Program-made: the position numbers and the translations under genes
Notes under the pieces: generated by a model
Told to the model about the DNA's origin: nothing
The model's input: only the letters and a program-made list of their open reading frames with translations
Database searches by the model: none
NCBI GenBank assembly: GCA_023423895.1
Contig: JAFAER010000205.1
Span: forward strand, 1 to 64,000
Length of the DNA: 64,000 bases
Direction: 5' to 3'
Source of the DNA: Pseudomonadota bacterium
GTDB taxonomy: Bacteria > Myxococcota_A > Polyangia > Polyangiales > Polyangiaceae
In this document: in pieces, positions 36,223 through 45,458 of the stretch
Layout of the letters: the number at the start of each line of letters is the position of its first letter
Position numbering within the stretch: the first letter of the stretch is position 1

Positions 36223-38322
36223 ATGCGGTCGAGTTGCCTTTACAATGTAAAGTGCTACGCACTGGCCGCGATGCTGCCCGTGGTTCGTCCTGCTTCGCTC
36301 TTCGGCCTCTCCGGACTGGTGCTGGCCGTCGTGGCCGGCCCCGCGTGCTCGAGCTCCGACGACGGAGATGCGCCGTCGACCGCGACGGTGGCCTTCGATC
36401 CCGACGCGAAGCTCGATGCCGAGGGCGCCTTCTTCGACTTCCCGTACCCGTCGGACCTCCGGCTCGCAGCCGACGGAGCGCCCGATCTCGCGTCCTTTCC
36501 GGACCCCGGCGTGCCGATCCTCGCCGGGCTCAAGCTCGGCGCGACGCAGCGGCGAGGCTTTCCGGTCGTACCCGTCGGTTACTTCAAGCTGACCGCAAAG
36601 CCACTCCCGCGCGATCCCGAGGTCGTGGTCGAAGGCGGCGCTCGCGGACCGCTCCTCCTCGTCGACGTCGATCCCTCCTCGTCGGCGCGCGGCACGGTCT
36701 ACCCGGTCGTGGCGCACACGCCCAACCCCGACGTGTACGTCCCGGACAACCTCCTGGCGCTGGCGGCGAGGCCTGGCGTCGTGCTCGGGCCGAAGCGGAA
36801 GTACGCCTTCGTCGTCACGCGTGCGGTAGGCCTCGAAGGGGGCGGGGAGCCGCGTCCGCCGGCCATGCTCGAAGCGCTCGCGCGCGGGGAGACGCCGAGC
36901 AGCGCACGCGGGCAGGCGCTGCGCGACCTGTACGCGCCGCTCTGGGAGACGCTCGACACGATCGGCGTCCCACGGACCGACGTCGTCGGTGCCACCGTCT
37001 TCACCACCGGTGATGTCGTCGCCGACACGAACGCGCTCGGGGCGAAGGTCCTCGAGCTGTATGGCCCGAACGCGGAGCTCGGTGGCTTCCAGCTCGAGGC
37101 CGCGACGAGCGGAGAGGGCGCGCCGTTCTGTCATGTCCGCGCCACGATCACGCTCCCGCAATTCCAGCGCGGAGTCCCGCCGTTCAACACGGACGGCTTG
37201 TTCGAGCTCGGCCCCGACGGCGCGCCGGTGAAGCAGCGTGACGAGACCGTCAACGTGTCGATCGCGCTCCCGAAGGAGCCGATGCCGGCGGGCGGCTACC
37301 CGCTGACCATCTACTTCCACGGCTCGGGCGGCGTCTCGCGACAGCTCATCGACGGCGGCGACCCGGGTGACCCGAAAGATCGCTGGCCGGCAGAGATCCT
37401 GGCGAAGCATCACTTCGCGTCGGCAGGCGCCGCGCTACCGGTCAGCCCCGAGCGCGTGCCGGGAGCGAGCGACTACGCATACGTGAACGTCAACAACATG
37501 GTCGCGACGCGCGACACGTTCCGGCAGGGAGTCCTAGAGTCGCGGCTCCTCCTCTCTGCGCTCGAGCGCGTCCGGATCCCGGCGTCGGCGCTCGAAGGCT
37601 GCACGGGGCCCGCGCTTTCGGCAGGTGAAGACGCCTATCGCTTCGCGCCCGGGGTGCACGCGCAAGGGCAGTCGATGGGCGCGATGTACACGAACCTCGT
37701 CACGGCCTCGGACGAGCGCATCAAGCTCGCGGTTCCGACGGGCGCGGGCGGCTACTGGACGTATTTCATCCTGCGTACGCAGACGATCCCGGGTGTGGCC
37801 GGCCTCCTCTCGGTCGTGCTGAAGACCACCGAGAAGCTCACGTTCCTGCATCCGGCCGTGCACGTCGCCGAGACGGCGCTCGAGCCGGTCGACCCGATGG
37901 TGAGCATGCCGCGCATCGGCCACGATCCATTGCCCGGTCATCCTTCGCGCTCGCTCTACGTGCCCGCTGGCAAGGCCGACTCTTACTTCCCGGAGAGCGT
38001 GCTCGACGCGATGGCCGTGGCCTACCGTCATCCGCGCGCGGGCGACGTCGTCTGGCCGACGATGGATCCGGCGCTGTCGCTCGTCGGCATCACGGCGCCG
38101 GTGACGTATCCGGTGAAGTCGAACGTGTCGTCCGCGGCGGGCACGCCGTTCACGAGCGTGGTCGTCCAGTACGACAACCCGGGTCGAGACGGGCACGCCA
38201 TCTATCGCCACCTCGATGCGGTGATGCACCAGTATGGCTGCTTCCACGAGACGTTCCGCACGACAGGGACCGCGGTCGTTCCTGCCCCGGCGCCGCTCGA
38301 CACGCCGTGCACGCTGCCGTGA
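36223..38322 (+). CDS. Alpha/beta-hydrolase lipoprotein (lipase-like)
   Basis: A 699-residue protein. The membrane-targeting segment (residues 20-42) ends in a lipobox (AGPACSS). The N-terminal half (50-300) resembles the N-terminal domain of bacterial lipases of the virulence-factor type. The nucleophile motif GQSMGAM lies near residue 487, and YPLTIYFHGSGG near residue 360 supplies the oxyanion region; a late YDNPGRDGHAIY segment offers the catalytic His. It should be a surface esterase or lipase. The Met at 36223 has an AAGGAG site, but 16 residues precede the signal and an AT-rich palindrome lies inside them. A Met at 36271 would give a cleaner signal peptide. Confidence 0.78.
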   Translation: MRSSCLYNVKCYALAAMLPVVRPASLFGLSGLVLAVVAGPACSSSDDGDAPSTATVAFDPDAKLDAEGAFFDFPYPSDLRLAADGAPDLASFPDPGVPILAGLKLGATQRRGFPVVPVGYFKLTAKPLPRDPEVVVEGGARGPLLLVDVDPSSSARGTVYPVVAHTPNPDVYVPDNLLALAARPGVVLGPKRKYAFVVTRAVGLEGGGEPRPPAMLEALARGETPSSARGQALRDLYAPLWETLDTIGVPRTDVVGATVFTTGDVVADTNALGAKVLELYGPNAELGGFQLEAATSGEGAPFCHVRATITLPQFQRGVPPFNTDGLFELGPDGAPVKQRDETVNVSIALPKEPMPAGGYPLTIYFHGSGGVSRQLIDGGDPGDPKDRWPAEILAKHHFASAGAALPVSPERVPGASDYAYVNVNNMVATRDTFRQGVLESRLLLSALERVRIPASALEGCTGPALSAGEDAYRFAPGVHAQGQSMGAMYTNLVTASDERIKLAVPTGAGGYWTYFILRTQTIPGVAGLLSVVLKTTEKLTFLHPAVHVAETALEPVDPMVSMPRIGHDPLPGHPSRSLYVPAGKADSYFPESVLDAMAVAYRHPRAGDVVWPTMDPALSLVGITAPVTYPVKSNVSSAAGTPFTSVVVQYDNPGRDGHAIYRHLDAVMHQYGCFHETFRTTGTAVVPAPAPLDTPCTLP
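36238..36252. promoter_or_regulatory. AT-rich palindrome near the lipase start
   Basis: CTTTACAATGTAAAG is symmetric except for the central base. It lies 15 bases inside the longest reading of the lipase gene. It could be an operator if translation starts at 36271. Confidence 0.25.
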
Positions 38323-38335
38323 GCTCGTGATGCGC

Positions 38336-38358
38336 GGTCGTTCGCCAGGCGAACGACC
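38336..38358. terminator. Convergent terminator hairpin
   Basis: GGTCGTTCG and CGAACGACC form a perfect 9-bp stem around CCAGG, between the convergent stops at 38322 and 38370. Confidence 0.7.
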
Positions 38359-38369
38359 ATGACGGAGAC

Positions 38370-39278
38370 TCAGAGTGCCAGCAGGACCGCACCGGCCGTG
38401 ACGAGCGCGGCGCCGACGATCCCGAGGCGCCGCGGCCGCTCCCCCACCGCAACGGCGAGCACCTGCGCGAACAGAATCGACGTGTTGCGCAACGTCAGGA
38501 CGACGCCGGCGCCCGCGTCTTTCATCGCGGAGAGGAAGACCAGGAAGCCGAGGCTTGCGAGAAGACCTCCCACCAGGATGCGTCGCGGCTGAGCCCGGAG
38601 CGCTGCGAGGGCGGCGCGGCGCTTCGGGCCGAGCGTCGCGATGTTCAGGAGCGAGGCGGTCGAGAGCGAGATCGACACGACCGCCTCCGGGCGTCCTCCC
38701 GCCGAGAGCGCGAGCTTGTACGCGAGGTGGTATCCGCCGACGAAGACGGCGCAGACCGCGGCCACGACGAGCCCGGAACGGACGGCGCGCGTCGCCTCGG
38801 TTGCGACGGGCGCGCGCTCGTTCGTGCCCGTCGCGACGAGGCCGAGGACGACGAGCAGCGTGCCGCCCGCGCGGAGGACGTTGATCGACTCACCGAGGAA
38901 CAACACCGAGACCGGCCACACGACGACGAGCGCGCCGCCGCGTACGACCGTGTAGACGCTGCCGAGCGGAGCTCGCGAGAGCGCCCGGGCGAGCGTCACG
39001 AAGTAGCCCGCCTCGAGGACACCGGCGGCGATGCACCAGAAGAGGCTCAGACGTGACGGTGCAGGTATTCCGAGCCCGACGGCGAAGACGACGCCCGAGA
39101 GCGCCGCGATGAACATCATCGGGACAATGGCGTTCTCCGCGTTGCCGGTCCGCTTCAGGATCGCGTTCCAGGAGGCGTGCGCCAGCGCCGAGCCGATGAC
39201 GAGGAGCACGATCGAGACGGGCATCGGGGAGGAGAATCCTAGGGCAAGCTCGAGCGCGAGCGCGGTCGACTCGCCCAT
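38370..39278 (-). CDS. EamA/DMT-superfamily transporter
   Basis: A 302-residue protein with about ten hydrophobic segments in two homologous EamA halves. SALAHASWNAILKR at the first helix, RAPLGSVYTVVRGGALVVV at the end of the first half, and AGVVLTLRNTSILFAQVLAV with ERPRRLGIVGAALVTAG at the end of the second are typical of drug/metabolite transporters. The substrate is unknown. The start is uncertain: Met at 39278 has a weak GGGAAG site, Met at 39224 would begin just before the first helix. Confidence 0.85.
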   Translation of the reverse strand: MGESTALALELALGFSSPMPVSIVLLVIGSALAHASWNAILKRTGNAENAIVPMMFIAALSGVVFAVGLGIPAPSRLSLFWCIAAGVLEAGYFVTLARALSRAPLGSVYTVVRGGALVVVWPVSVLFLGESINVLRAGGTLLVVLGLVATGTNERAPVATEATRAVRSGLVVAAVCAVFVGGYHLAYKLALSAGGRPEAVVSISLSTASLLNIATLGPKRRAALAALRAQPRRILVGGLLASLGFLVFLSAMKDAGAGVVLTLRNTSILFAQVLAVAVGERPRRLGIVGAALVTAGAVLLAL

Positions 39279-39440
39279 GCTTCCCGCAAAACGACGAGCG
39301 GGCAAACGGCGCCCTACGCGCAGAAGTCCGGTCGCGAAGAGCTCGCGCGGAAAGGCCGAGCCTTCAGCGCCGGGCGGACCTTGCGACCCAACGGCAGAGC
39401 CATTGGGTGTTCCCCGACGTTTGCGCTAAACAGCGCTCCC

Positions 39441-41957
39441 ATGTCCCGATCGAAGACGGCGTCCTGGCGCCCCGAGGTCCTCGCGCCCGCCGGCGATCGC
39501 GCTGCGATGGAAGCTGCCGTTCGCGCAGGGGCCGATGCCGTCTACTTCGGCCTTCAAGGCTTCAACGCCCGCGCTCGTGCGACGAACTTCGACGCCGAGG
39601 AGCTCGGCCGGACGCTCGCGTGGCTGCACGAGCACGGCGCACGCGGCTACGTCACGCTCAACACGCTCGTGTTCGACGAGGAGCTGGAGGCGGTCGAGCG
39701 CGCGGTCCGCACATGCGCCGCGGCGGGGGTCGACGCGGTCATCGTCCAGGACCTCGGCGTCGCGAAGCTCGCCCGCGCCATCGCGCCGGACCTGCCCGTG
39801 CATGCGTCGACGCAGATGACGTGCACGGATGCGTCTTCCGTCGAGCTCGCCAAGGAGCTCGGCGCCACGCGCGTCATCCTCGCGCGTGAGCTTTCGCTCG
39901 AAGAGATCGCCAAGATCCGCGCCGGCACCGACGTCGAGGTCGAGGTCTTCGTGCATGGCGCGCTCTGCATCTCGTATTCGGGCCAGTGCCTCACGAGCGA
40001 AGCGATCGGCGGCCGGAGCGCGAACCGCGGAGCCTGCGCGCAGGCCTGCCGCCTGCCGTACGAGCTCGTCGTCGACGGCGAGCGCCGGGACACCGGCGAC
40101 AGCGCCTACCTGCTCTCGCCCGAGGATCTCGAGACCTCCAAGCTCGTGCCGGATCTCGTGAAGCTCGGCGTTGCGTCGCTGAAGATCGAAGGCCGGCTCA
40201 AGGGACCGGAGTACGTCGCATCGACCACGCGGCTCTATCGCAAGGCGATCGACGCGGCCGTCGGCGCCGGAGAAGGCCCCACCGACGAGGAGCGCCGCGA
40301 CGCGCTGCAGACGTTCACGCGCGGGTCGGGGCCTGGGTTCTTCCCTGGCGTCGACCACCAGCGCCTCGTCGAAGGCCGGTCGTGTGATCATCGCGGGCTC
40401 CTCGTCGGAACGCTCCGGCAAACGGAACGTGCACGCGGGCGGACGTGGCTCGTCGTGAAGCTCGAGGCCGCCGTCGCCCGTGGCGATGGGTTGCTCGTCG
40501 AAGGTGGCTTTGCCAGCGAAGGCGAGATCGGCGGGCGCGTCTGGGCCATCGACGTCGCCGGCAAGGACGTCGAGACCGCGTCTGCAGGGTCGACGGCGCG
40601 CCTGTGGCTCGGGCCGGACGTCGTCGTGGGCGACATCCCGCACGCCTCGACCCGACGCGTCCACAAGACGAGCGCGCCCGGTGTCGAGAAGCGGATCCTC
40701 GCGCGCGATGCGAACGAGCGGAAGACGTCCGTCTCGATGCGCATCGCGGGGCGCGTCGGAGAGCCGTTCGTGCTCGAAGGGAAGACGAAGGCCGGCACGT
40801 ACGCGCGGATCACGGGCGACGCCCCGATCGAAAACGCGCGGTCGGCGCCCGTCGACGAACGCGTCCTCCGCGACAAGCTCGGACGGCTCGGGGATTCACC
40901 GTTCGAGCTCGCGGACCTCGACGTCGCGCTGCCTGCCGGTGTCATCGTCCCGCTGTCTTCGCTCAACCGCGCCCGGCGAGCGCTCGTCGACGCGCTCGTC
41001 GAGGCGGCTCCTCCGCCGGTCGCGCACGCGACGACCGACGTCCATTTCGGCGATCTCGTCTCCTCGGCGTCCGCACCCGACCGCGCGCCGCCGCCGCCGG
41101 GGCTGTTCGTCCTCTGCCGCACGCTCGAGCAGGCGACGGCCGCATTGGATGCCGGCGCCGCCGGTGTGTACCTCGACTTCCTGGAGCTGACCGGCACCGG
41201 CGAGGCGCTCCGGGCCCTCCGCGCGCGTGGCGGTGCAGCGGGCGGTGCGTTCGTCGGGGTCGCGCCGCCGCGCATCCGGAAGCCGGGCGAGGAGAAGATC
41301 GACCGCTACATCGCGTCGCTCGCGCCGGACGCCGTGCTCGTGCGCGGGCTCGGAGCGCTTCGCGAGCTCGCGCGGGGCCAGCTGTCCGAGCACGCGATCG
41401 GCGACTTCTCGCTCAACGTCACGAACCGCGTGACCGCTGCCGAGGTGCTTTCGCGCGGGCTCTCCGCCTTCACCCCTTCGTTCGATCTCGACGCCGCGCA
41501 GCTCCTCGCGCTCGCGCGGACGCCGTTCGGCCCGTGGATGGAGACTGTGCTCCACCACCCGATGGCACTCTTCCACATGGAGCATTGCGTGATCGCGGCG
41601 CTCCTCTCGGACGGCCGCGACTACAAGACGTGCGGCCGGCCCTGCGAGAAGCATCGTGTCTCGCTGCGGGACCGCGCCGGGATGGATCACCCCGTGGAGG
41701 CCGACGTCGGCTGTCGGAACACCGTCTTCCACGCGCGCCCGCAGAGCGCCGTCCAGCTGTTGCCCGAGCTCGCGCGCGCCGGCGTTCGCCGCTTCCGCAT
41801 CGAGCTCGTCCGCGAGACGGCGGCCGACGTGGGACGCCTCGTGGATGCGTATCGGCGCGCCATCGACGATCCGTCGCGCTCCGCGGTCGTGTGGAAAGAG
41901 CTGCGGACGGAGAGCGGCTACGGCGTCGTGAAGGGATCGCTGCGCGTCATCTCGTGA
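39441..41957 (+). CDS. U32 peptidase-family protein, RlhA-like
   Basis: An 838-residue protein. The N-terminus (RPEVLAPAGDRAAMEAAVRAGADAVYFG) and the Cys block (CISYSGQCLTS, GRSANRGACAQACRLPY) define the U32 family. In the best-studied members these cysteines bind an iron-sulfur cluster and the enzymes hydroxylate RNA; RlhA makes 5-hydroxycytidine in 23S rRNA. Further Cys occur in the C-terminal half (CVIAALL, TCGRPCEKH), consistent with the longer DUF3656-containing branch. Length is above E. coli RlhA (about 650). It is more likely an RNA-modifying enzyme than a protease. It ends 6 bases from the convergent FGE-like gene. Confidence 0.85.
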   Translation: MSRSKTASWRPEVLAPAGDRAAMEAAVRAGADAVYFGLQGFNARARATNFDAEELGRTLAWLHEHGARGYVTLNTLVFDEELEAVERAVRTCAAAGVDAVIVQDLGVAKLARAIAPDLPVHASTQMTCTDASSVELAKELGATRVILARELSLEEIAKIRAGTDVEVEVFVHGALCISYSGQCLTSEAIGGRSANRGACAQACRLPYELVVDGERRDTGDSAYLLSPEDLETSKLVPDLVKLGVASLKIEGRLKGPEYVASTTRLYRKAIDAAVGAGEGPTDEERRDALQTFTRGSGPGFFPGVDHQRLVEGRSCDHRGLLVGTLRQTERARGRTWLVVKLEAAVARGDGLLVEGGFASEGEIGGRVWAIDVAGKDVETASAGSTARLWLGPDVVVGDIPHASTRRVHKTSAPGVEKRILARDANERKTSVSMRIAGRVGEPFVLEGKTKAGTYARITGDAPIENARSAPVDERVLRDKLGRLGDSPFELADLDVALPAGVIVPLSSLNRARRALVDALVEAAPPPVAHATTDVHFGDLVSSASAPDRAPPPPGLFVLCRTLEQATAALDAGAAGVYLDFLELTGTGEALRALRARGGAAGGAFVGVAPPRIRKPGEEKIDRYIASLAPDAVLVRGLGALRELARGQLSEHAIGDFSLNVTNRVTAAEVLSRGLSAFTPSFDLDAAQLLALARTPFGPWMETVLHHPMALFHMEHCVIAALLSDGRDYKTCGRPCEKHRVSLRDRAGMDHPVEADVGCRNTVFHARPQSAVQLLPELARAGVRRFRIELVRETAADVGRLVDAYRRAIDDPSRSAVVWKELRTESGYGVVKGSLRVIS

Positions 41958-41963
41958 CGCGAG

Positions 41964-43676
41964 TCAGTACCCGCAGCGCCCGCCGATGCCGTAATAGCCG
42001 TTCACGTTGCCGGAGTCCGGCGCCGGAGCGACCAGCTCGTGCCAGCGCCACGGCGTCGAGCCCGTCCGCATCGACATGTACGGATCGTTGTCGACCGGTG
42101 CTTCGATCGAATCGGCTTCGAGGGCGTGGTTCTCGAACGAACCCTTCCAGACGAACTGCCGATCGCTGTCGCCGACCCACTCGAGCAAGTTGCCCACGAG
42201 GTCCGCGATGCCGGCGTTGTTGTAGCCCATCGGTCTGCGGCCCGGCGGCGCGATGTTGAAGGCGATGTCGAGGTATCCGCCGGTATCGTCGACGCGCGCG
42301 CCGGCCGGTGGGTTCGGCGTCGCATAGTCCCAGCGCTGCACGGCATACGGATTCTGCGTGCTCGTCGTGTACGTGCCGCGTGCGCCCCACGGATACGCCG
42401 TCGTGTTCGAGTTCGTGTACGCCGCGCGGAGCTCTGCTTCGTTCAGCAGGTGCCCGCCGTCGAACACGCAGAGCGCTTTCATCAGCCACCACGGGACGCA
42501 GTTGAGCGCCTTGGTGTCGAGCACGTTCTGCGGAAAGTCTTTCGTGTCGCCGTACGCAGTCGGCGTCCAGAACGTGTGGCCCGTGTGGTACCCGGTCTCG
42601 CAGGAGCGCTTGCCCCAGAAGGGACCAAGCTGAGTGTTGGCGTTGTTGCCGTCGCCAGGCGTCCCGTCGATGCTGTTCGGGAGGTTCGGCGTCCAGGCCT
42701 GGTTCCACACGTTCGCCGGCAACGTCGCTGCCCAGTCACGGATCTTGCCGTTGTGACGGGTCAAGAAGGCACGCATGCGCCCGGCGGTGATCAGGTACTT
42801 GTCGATCGTGTAGTCGCCGACGGTCGCGCGTTCGCAGCAGTCCTTCTGCTTGGTCAGGCCGTCGTTCGGGCCGCATGTCTGGCCGCCTTCGAGTTGCGTG
42901 CAGCTTGCACCGATCGCGCACTTCTTGTCGAACGCGCAGCCGTTGCTCTCGCAGTCGGAGTGCTCGATGCACGAGAGACCGGCCGCGCACTTCTGCGGCG
43001 CGTTCGGCCCGCCACAGTCGACGTCTGTCTCCGGACCGTTCTTGATGCCGTCGTCGTAGGTGGCCGCCGTGCACTTCTTCTCGTCGGTGCAGACCTGGCT
43101 CTGGCAGTCGGCGCCGCTCAGGCAACCTTCGCCGGGACCGCACTTGTTCGGGTGCGAGCCTCCGCAGTCGACGCCGGTCTCGTCGCCGTTCTTCACACCG
43201 TCCTTCGGCCCACCCGGCTTGCAGATGTTCCCATCGCAGACGCCACTCGAACAATCGGCGCCGACACCGCACGTCATGCCGTCCGCGCAGAGCGGCAGAC
43301 CGGGTAGCGTTCCGCATGCCGGACCGCCGGCGCACTTGAAGTCGACGCAGAGCCCGCTCGCGCAGTTGGCGTTCGCCACGCAGCTCTTACCCGAAGCGCA
43401 GGCCGGTCCCGCGGCGCCACCACAGTCGACATCTGTCTCGTCGCCGTTGCGGACGCCGTCCGTGCTCGTCGCTGCCTGGCAGCTTCCACCCGTGCACACG
43501 CCGGTGCGGCACTCGTCGCCTGTCGTGCAGTCCAGACCAGGAGCCTTGCCGTCAGGATTGGGATCGCCTACCAGCGGGGGCCCGGCCGAGCCTTCGTCGC
43601 TCGTCGTGCAAGCGACGAAGAGCGCGACGGCGAGGAACGTAGAGACCGAAACCTTGAAGGTCTTTGCGAAGAGCAC
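41964..43676 (-). CDS. Lipoprotein with Cys-rich repeats and an FGE/SUMF1-type domain
   Basis: A 570-residue lipoprotein (lipobox ALFVACT). Residues 45-285 carry repeated Cys-rich units of the form DGxxNGDETDVDCGG...C...C, common in myxobacterial surface proteins. The C-terminal 270 residues are a formylglycine-generating-enzyme (SUMF1) fold with LLNEAELRAAY, AYPWGARG, GIADLVGNLLEWVGD and a final GGRCGY. The pair of copper-binding cysteines and the CYRYR-type motif needed to make formylglycine in sulfatases are absent, so it is probably a non-catalytic binding version. It is transcribed divergently from the VWA lipoprotein. Confidence 0.83.
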   Translation of the reverse strand: MLFAKTFKVSVSTFLAVALFVACTTSDEGSAGPPLVGDPNPDGKAPGLDCTTGDECRTGVCTGGSCQAATSTDGVRNGDETDVDCGGAAGPACASGKSCVANANCASGLCVDFKCAGGPACGTLPGLPLCADGMTCGVGADCSSGVCDGNICKPGGPKDGVKNGDETGVDCGGSHPNKCGPGEGCLSGADCQSQVCTDEKKCTAATYDDGIKNGPETDVDCGGPNAPQKCAAGLSCIEHSDCESNGCAFDKKCAIGASCTQLEGGQTCGPNDGLTKQKDCCERATVGDYTIDKYLITAGRMRAFLTRHNGKIRDWAATLPANVWNQAWTPNLPNSIDGTPGDGNNANTQLGPFWGKRSCETGYHTGHTFWTPTAYGDTKDFPQNVLDTKALNCVPWWLMKALCVFDGGHLLNEAELRAAYTNSNTTAYPWGARGTYTTSTQNPYAVQRWDYATPNPPAGARVDDTGGYLDIAFNIAPPGRRPMGYNNAGIADLVGNLLEWVGDSDRQFVWKGSFENHALEADSIEAPVDNDPYMSMRTGSTPWRWHELVAPAPDSGNVNGYYGIGGRCGY

Positions 43677-43993
43677 GTATCGGCGCCTTCCTCGTCGGAC
43701 GGTGGAGACGCTTCAGGGTAGTGACCAAAGCGCGTCGCGCCATGTGGCGCGCGCTCGAGGAAGCTGCGATCCGCGCGCGGCTGCGCGAGATCTCGCGCAT
43801 ATGCGTCGCGACGCCGCGATCGAGGAGACACCAAACAGACGACATCCGCGTCCAACGGACGCCGTTGGCGCTCCGAGGTGACGTCTGTGGGAAGAAAAAT
43901 TCGACGTGGGTTCACCGCGGCAGTGACCGAAAGATCGTAAACTGGTCCTCACGCGGTGGCGTCCACCCGTGTCACTTACTTGGAGGTCGGAAG
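43677..43993. other. Divergent intergenic region
   Basis: 317 bases between the FGE-like and VWA lipoprotein genes. It includes a relatively A-rich patch near 43890-43945 that may hold promoters; none could be assigned with confidence. Confidence 0.5.
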
Positions 43994-45373
43994 ATGATCG
44001 GCTCGCGTGTGAGCTGGGGGCTTGGTGTCGTTGGTCTGCTTGCGGTTGCGATTCATTGCGGCACGTCCTCCGAGAGCACGTTCAACGAAGCGTCCGGCAG
44101 TCCCTGCGAGACCGTCTATCGCGGGCTCTGCGGTACCCCGTGCGCGAGCGACGACGAGTGCGCGGCGGGCCTCTACTGCGGGGTCGCCGGCACGTGCAAC
44201 GCGGACTGCGCGCCCGATCACGAGTGCCTGAGCGGTCTGATGTGCACTGCGCGTGGTCGCTGCGGAGGTGACTTCGGCGGACCGCTGCCCGACGGAGGCG
44301 CGACCGACCTCGACGGAGCCCTCGCGAGCGACGCCGTATGCGCCGACACCGACGTGGCGCTGACGAAGACGCTGCCGAGGGTGCTCTTCCTGCTCGATCA
44401 GTCGTCGAGCATGCATCACTACGCGTTCCCGGGCAGCGCCTCGAGCAACAACTGCAACCCCGGCTGCCGCTGGACGGCGCTCAAGGACGTTCTCATCGGC
44501 CCGGCGGCCAATCCGGGCGGTCTTCTGCAGCAGCTCGACGGCGAGGCGGAGATCGCGGTCGAGATGTACTCGGCAACGGACCCGACGCCGGGAGACGGAG
44601 ACGACACGTTCCTGACGGGCCCGACGGACAATGTCTGCCCGCGCTTCAACGGCAAGGCGTTCGACGGTCTCACGTTCGAGTCGCAGGCGTTCGCGACCGT
44701 GAATGCCCTACTTCGGCCGGCGAGGGTCGACGACGACACGCCGACCGGCCCGGCGATCCGCGCCGTGGTCGGGCTCGCGCCCGACGGCGGCATCACGAAC
44801 GATGCAGGCTTCGCCGCCGACCCGTCGAAGGCGCCGAAGGTGATCGTCCTCGTCACCGACGGTGAGCCGATGTTGTGCAACGAGTACGTGCCTTCCGCGG
44901 CCGGGCGGGCAGAGGTCGTCAGCGCCGTCCAGCACACGTACAAACACGGGATCAAGACGTTCGTGATCGCGATCGGGGACAACAACCCCGGAGCCGTGCA
45001 GCACTTCAACGCGGTCGCGAACGCGGGGCAGGGCCTCGATCCGAGCACGGGGGACGCGGGCGCGATCCAGCCGGGCTCGCCGCAGCAGCTCGTCGATGCA
45101 CTGAAGAAGATCGTGCTCGACGCGCGCACCTGCACGTTCGATCTGAACGGCAAGGTCGAGCCGGGAATGGAGAAGCTCGGCACGGTCACGCTGAACGGCG
45201 CCGTTGTTCCCTACGACGATCCGGGCGCGCCCGACGAGGGATGGCGCCTCGTCACCCCGTCCCGCATCGAGCTCGTCGGCGCGGCCTGCAACACCATCAA
45301 GACCTCGCCCGACGCGACGCTCACCGCGCGTTTCCCCTGCGGCGCGGTCTCGGTGAACAACATCCCGAAGTAG
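43994..45373 (+). CDS. VWA-domain lipoprotein
   Basis: A 459-residue protein with a GGAGG site and lipobox AIHCGT. Residues 35-95 form a Cys-rich module (ten Cys, with CASDDECAAGLYC typical of myxobacterial Dickkopf-like repeats). From about residue 130 a von Willebrand factor A fold begins: LFLLDQSSSM is an intact MIDAS motif (DxSxS), DDTPTGPAIRAV supplies the MIDAS Thr, and VIVLVTDGEP the Asp. A small C-terminal beta domain has two Cys. It should bind a protein ligand through a divalent cation at the cell surface. It is flanked by a strong terminator. Confidence 0.85.
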   Translation: MIGSRVSWGLGVVGLLAVAIHCGTSSESTFNEASGSPCETVYRGLCGTPCASDDECAAGLYCGVAGTCNADCAPDHECLSGLMCTARGRCGGDFGGPLPDGGATDLDGALASDAVCADTDVALTKTLPRVLFLLDQSSSMHHYAFPGSASSNNCNPGCRWTALKDVLIGPAANPGGLLQQLDGEAEIAVEMYSATDPTPGDGDDTFLTGPTDNVCPRFNGKAFDGLTFESQAFATVNALLRPARVDDDTPTGPAIRAVVGLAPDGGITNDAGFAADPSKAPKVIVLVTDGEPMLCNEYVPSAAGRAEVVSAVQHTYKHGIKTFVIAIGDNNPGAVQHFNAVANAGQGLDPSTGDAGAIQPGSPQQLVDALKKIVLDARTCTFDLNGKVEPGMEKLGTVTLNGAVVPYDDPGAPDEGWRLVTPSRIELVGAACNTIKTSPDATLTARFPCGAVSVNNIPK

Positions 45374-45385
45374 ACACGCTCGATT

Positions 45386-45420
45386 CAGGCCGGCGCGCTC
45401 GAGAAGGACGCGCCGGCCTG
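45386..45420. terminator. Strong convergent terminator hairpin
   Basis: CAGGCCGGCGCG (45386-45397) pairs perfectly over 12 bp with CGCGCCGGCCTG (45409-45420) around an 11-base loop. It separates the VWA gene from the convergent haem-lipoprotein operon. Confidence 0.75.
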
Positions 45421-45458
45421 ATTGCGTGTCACGTGGCGAAGTGTCACGTGGGCGAAGA

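Noticed and set aside
39441..41957. Annotation as a secreted collagenase (U32 peptidase name)
   Set aside because: There is no signal peptide, and the conserved Cys block fits iron-sulfur RNA hydroxylases such as RlhA better than a protease.
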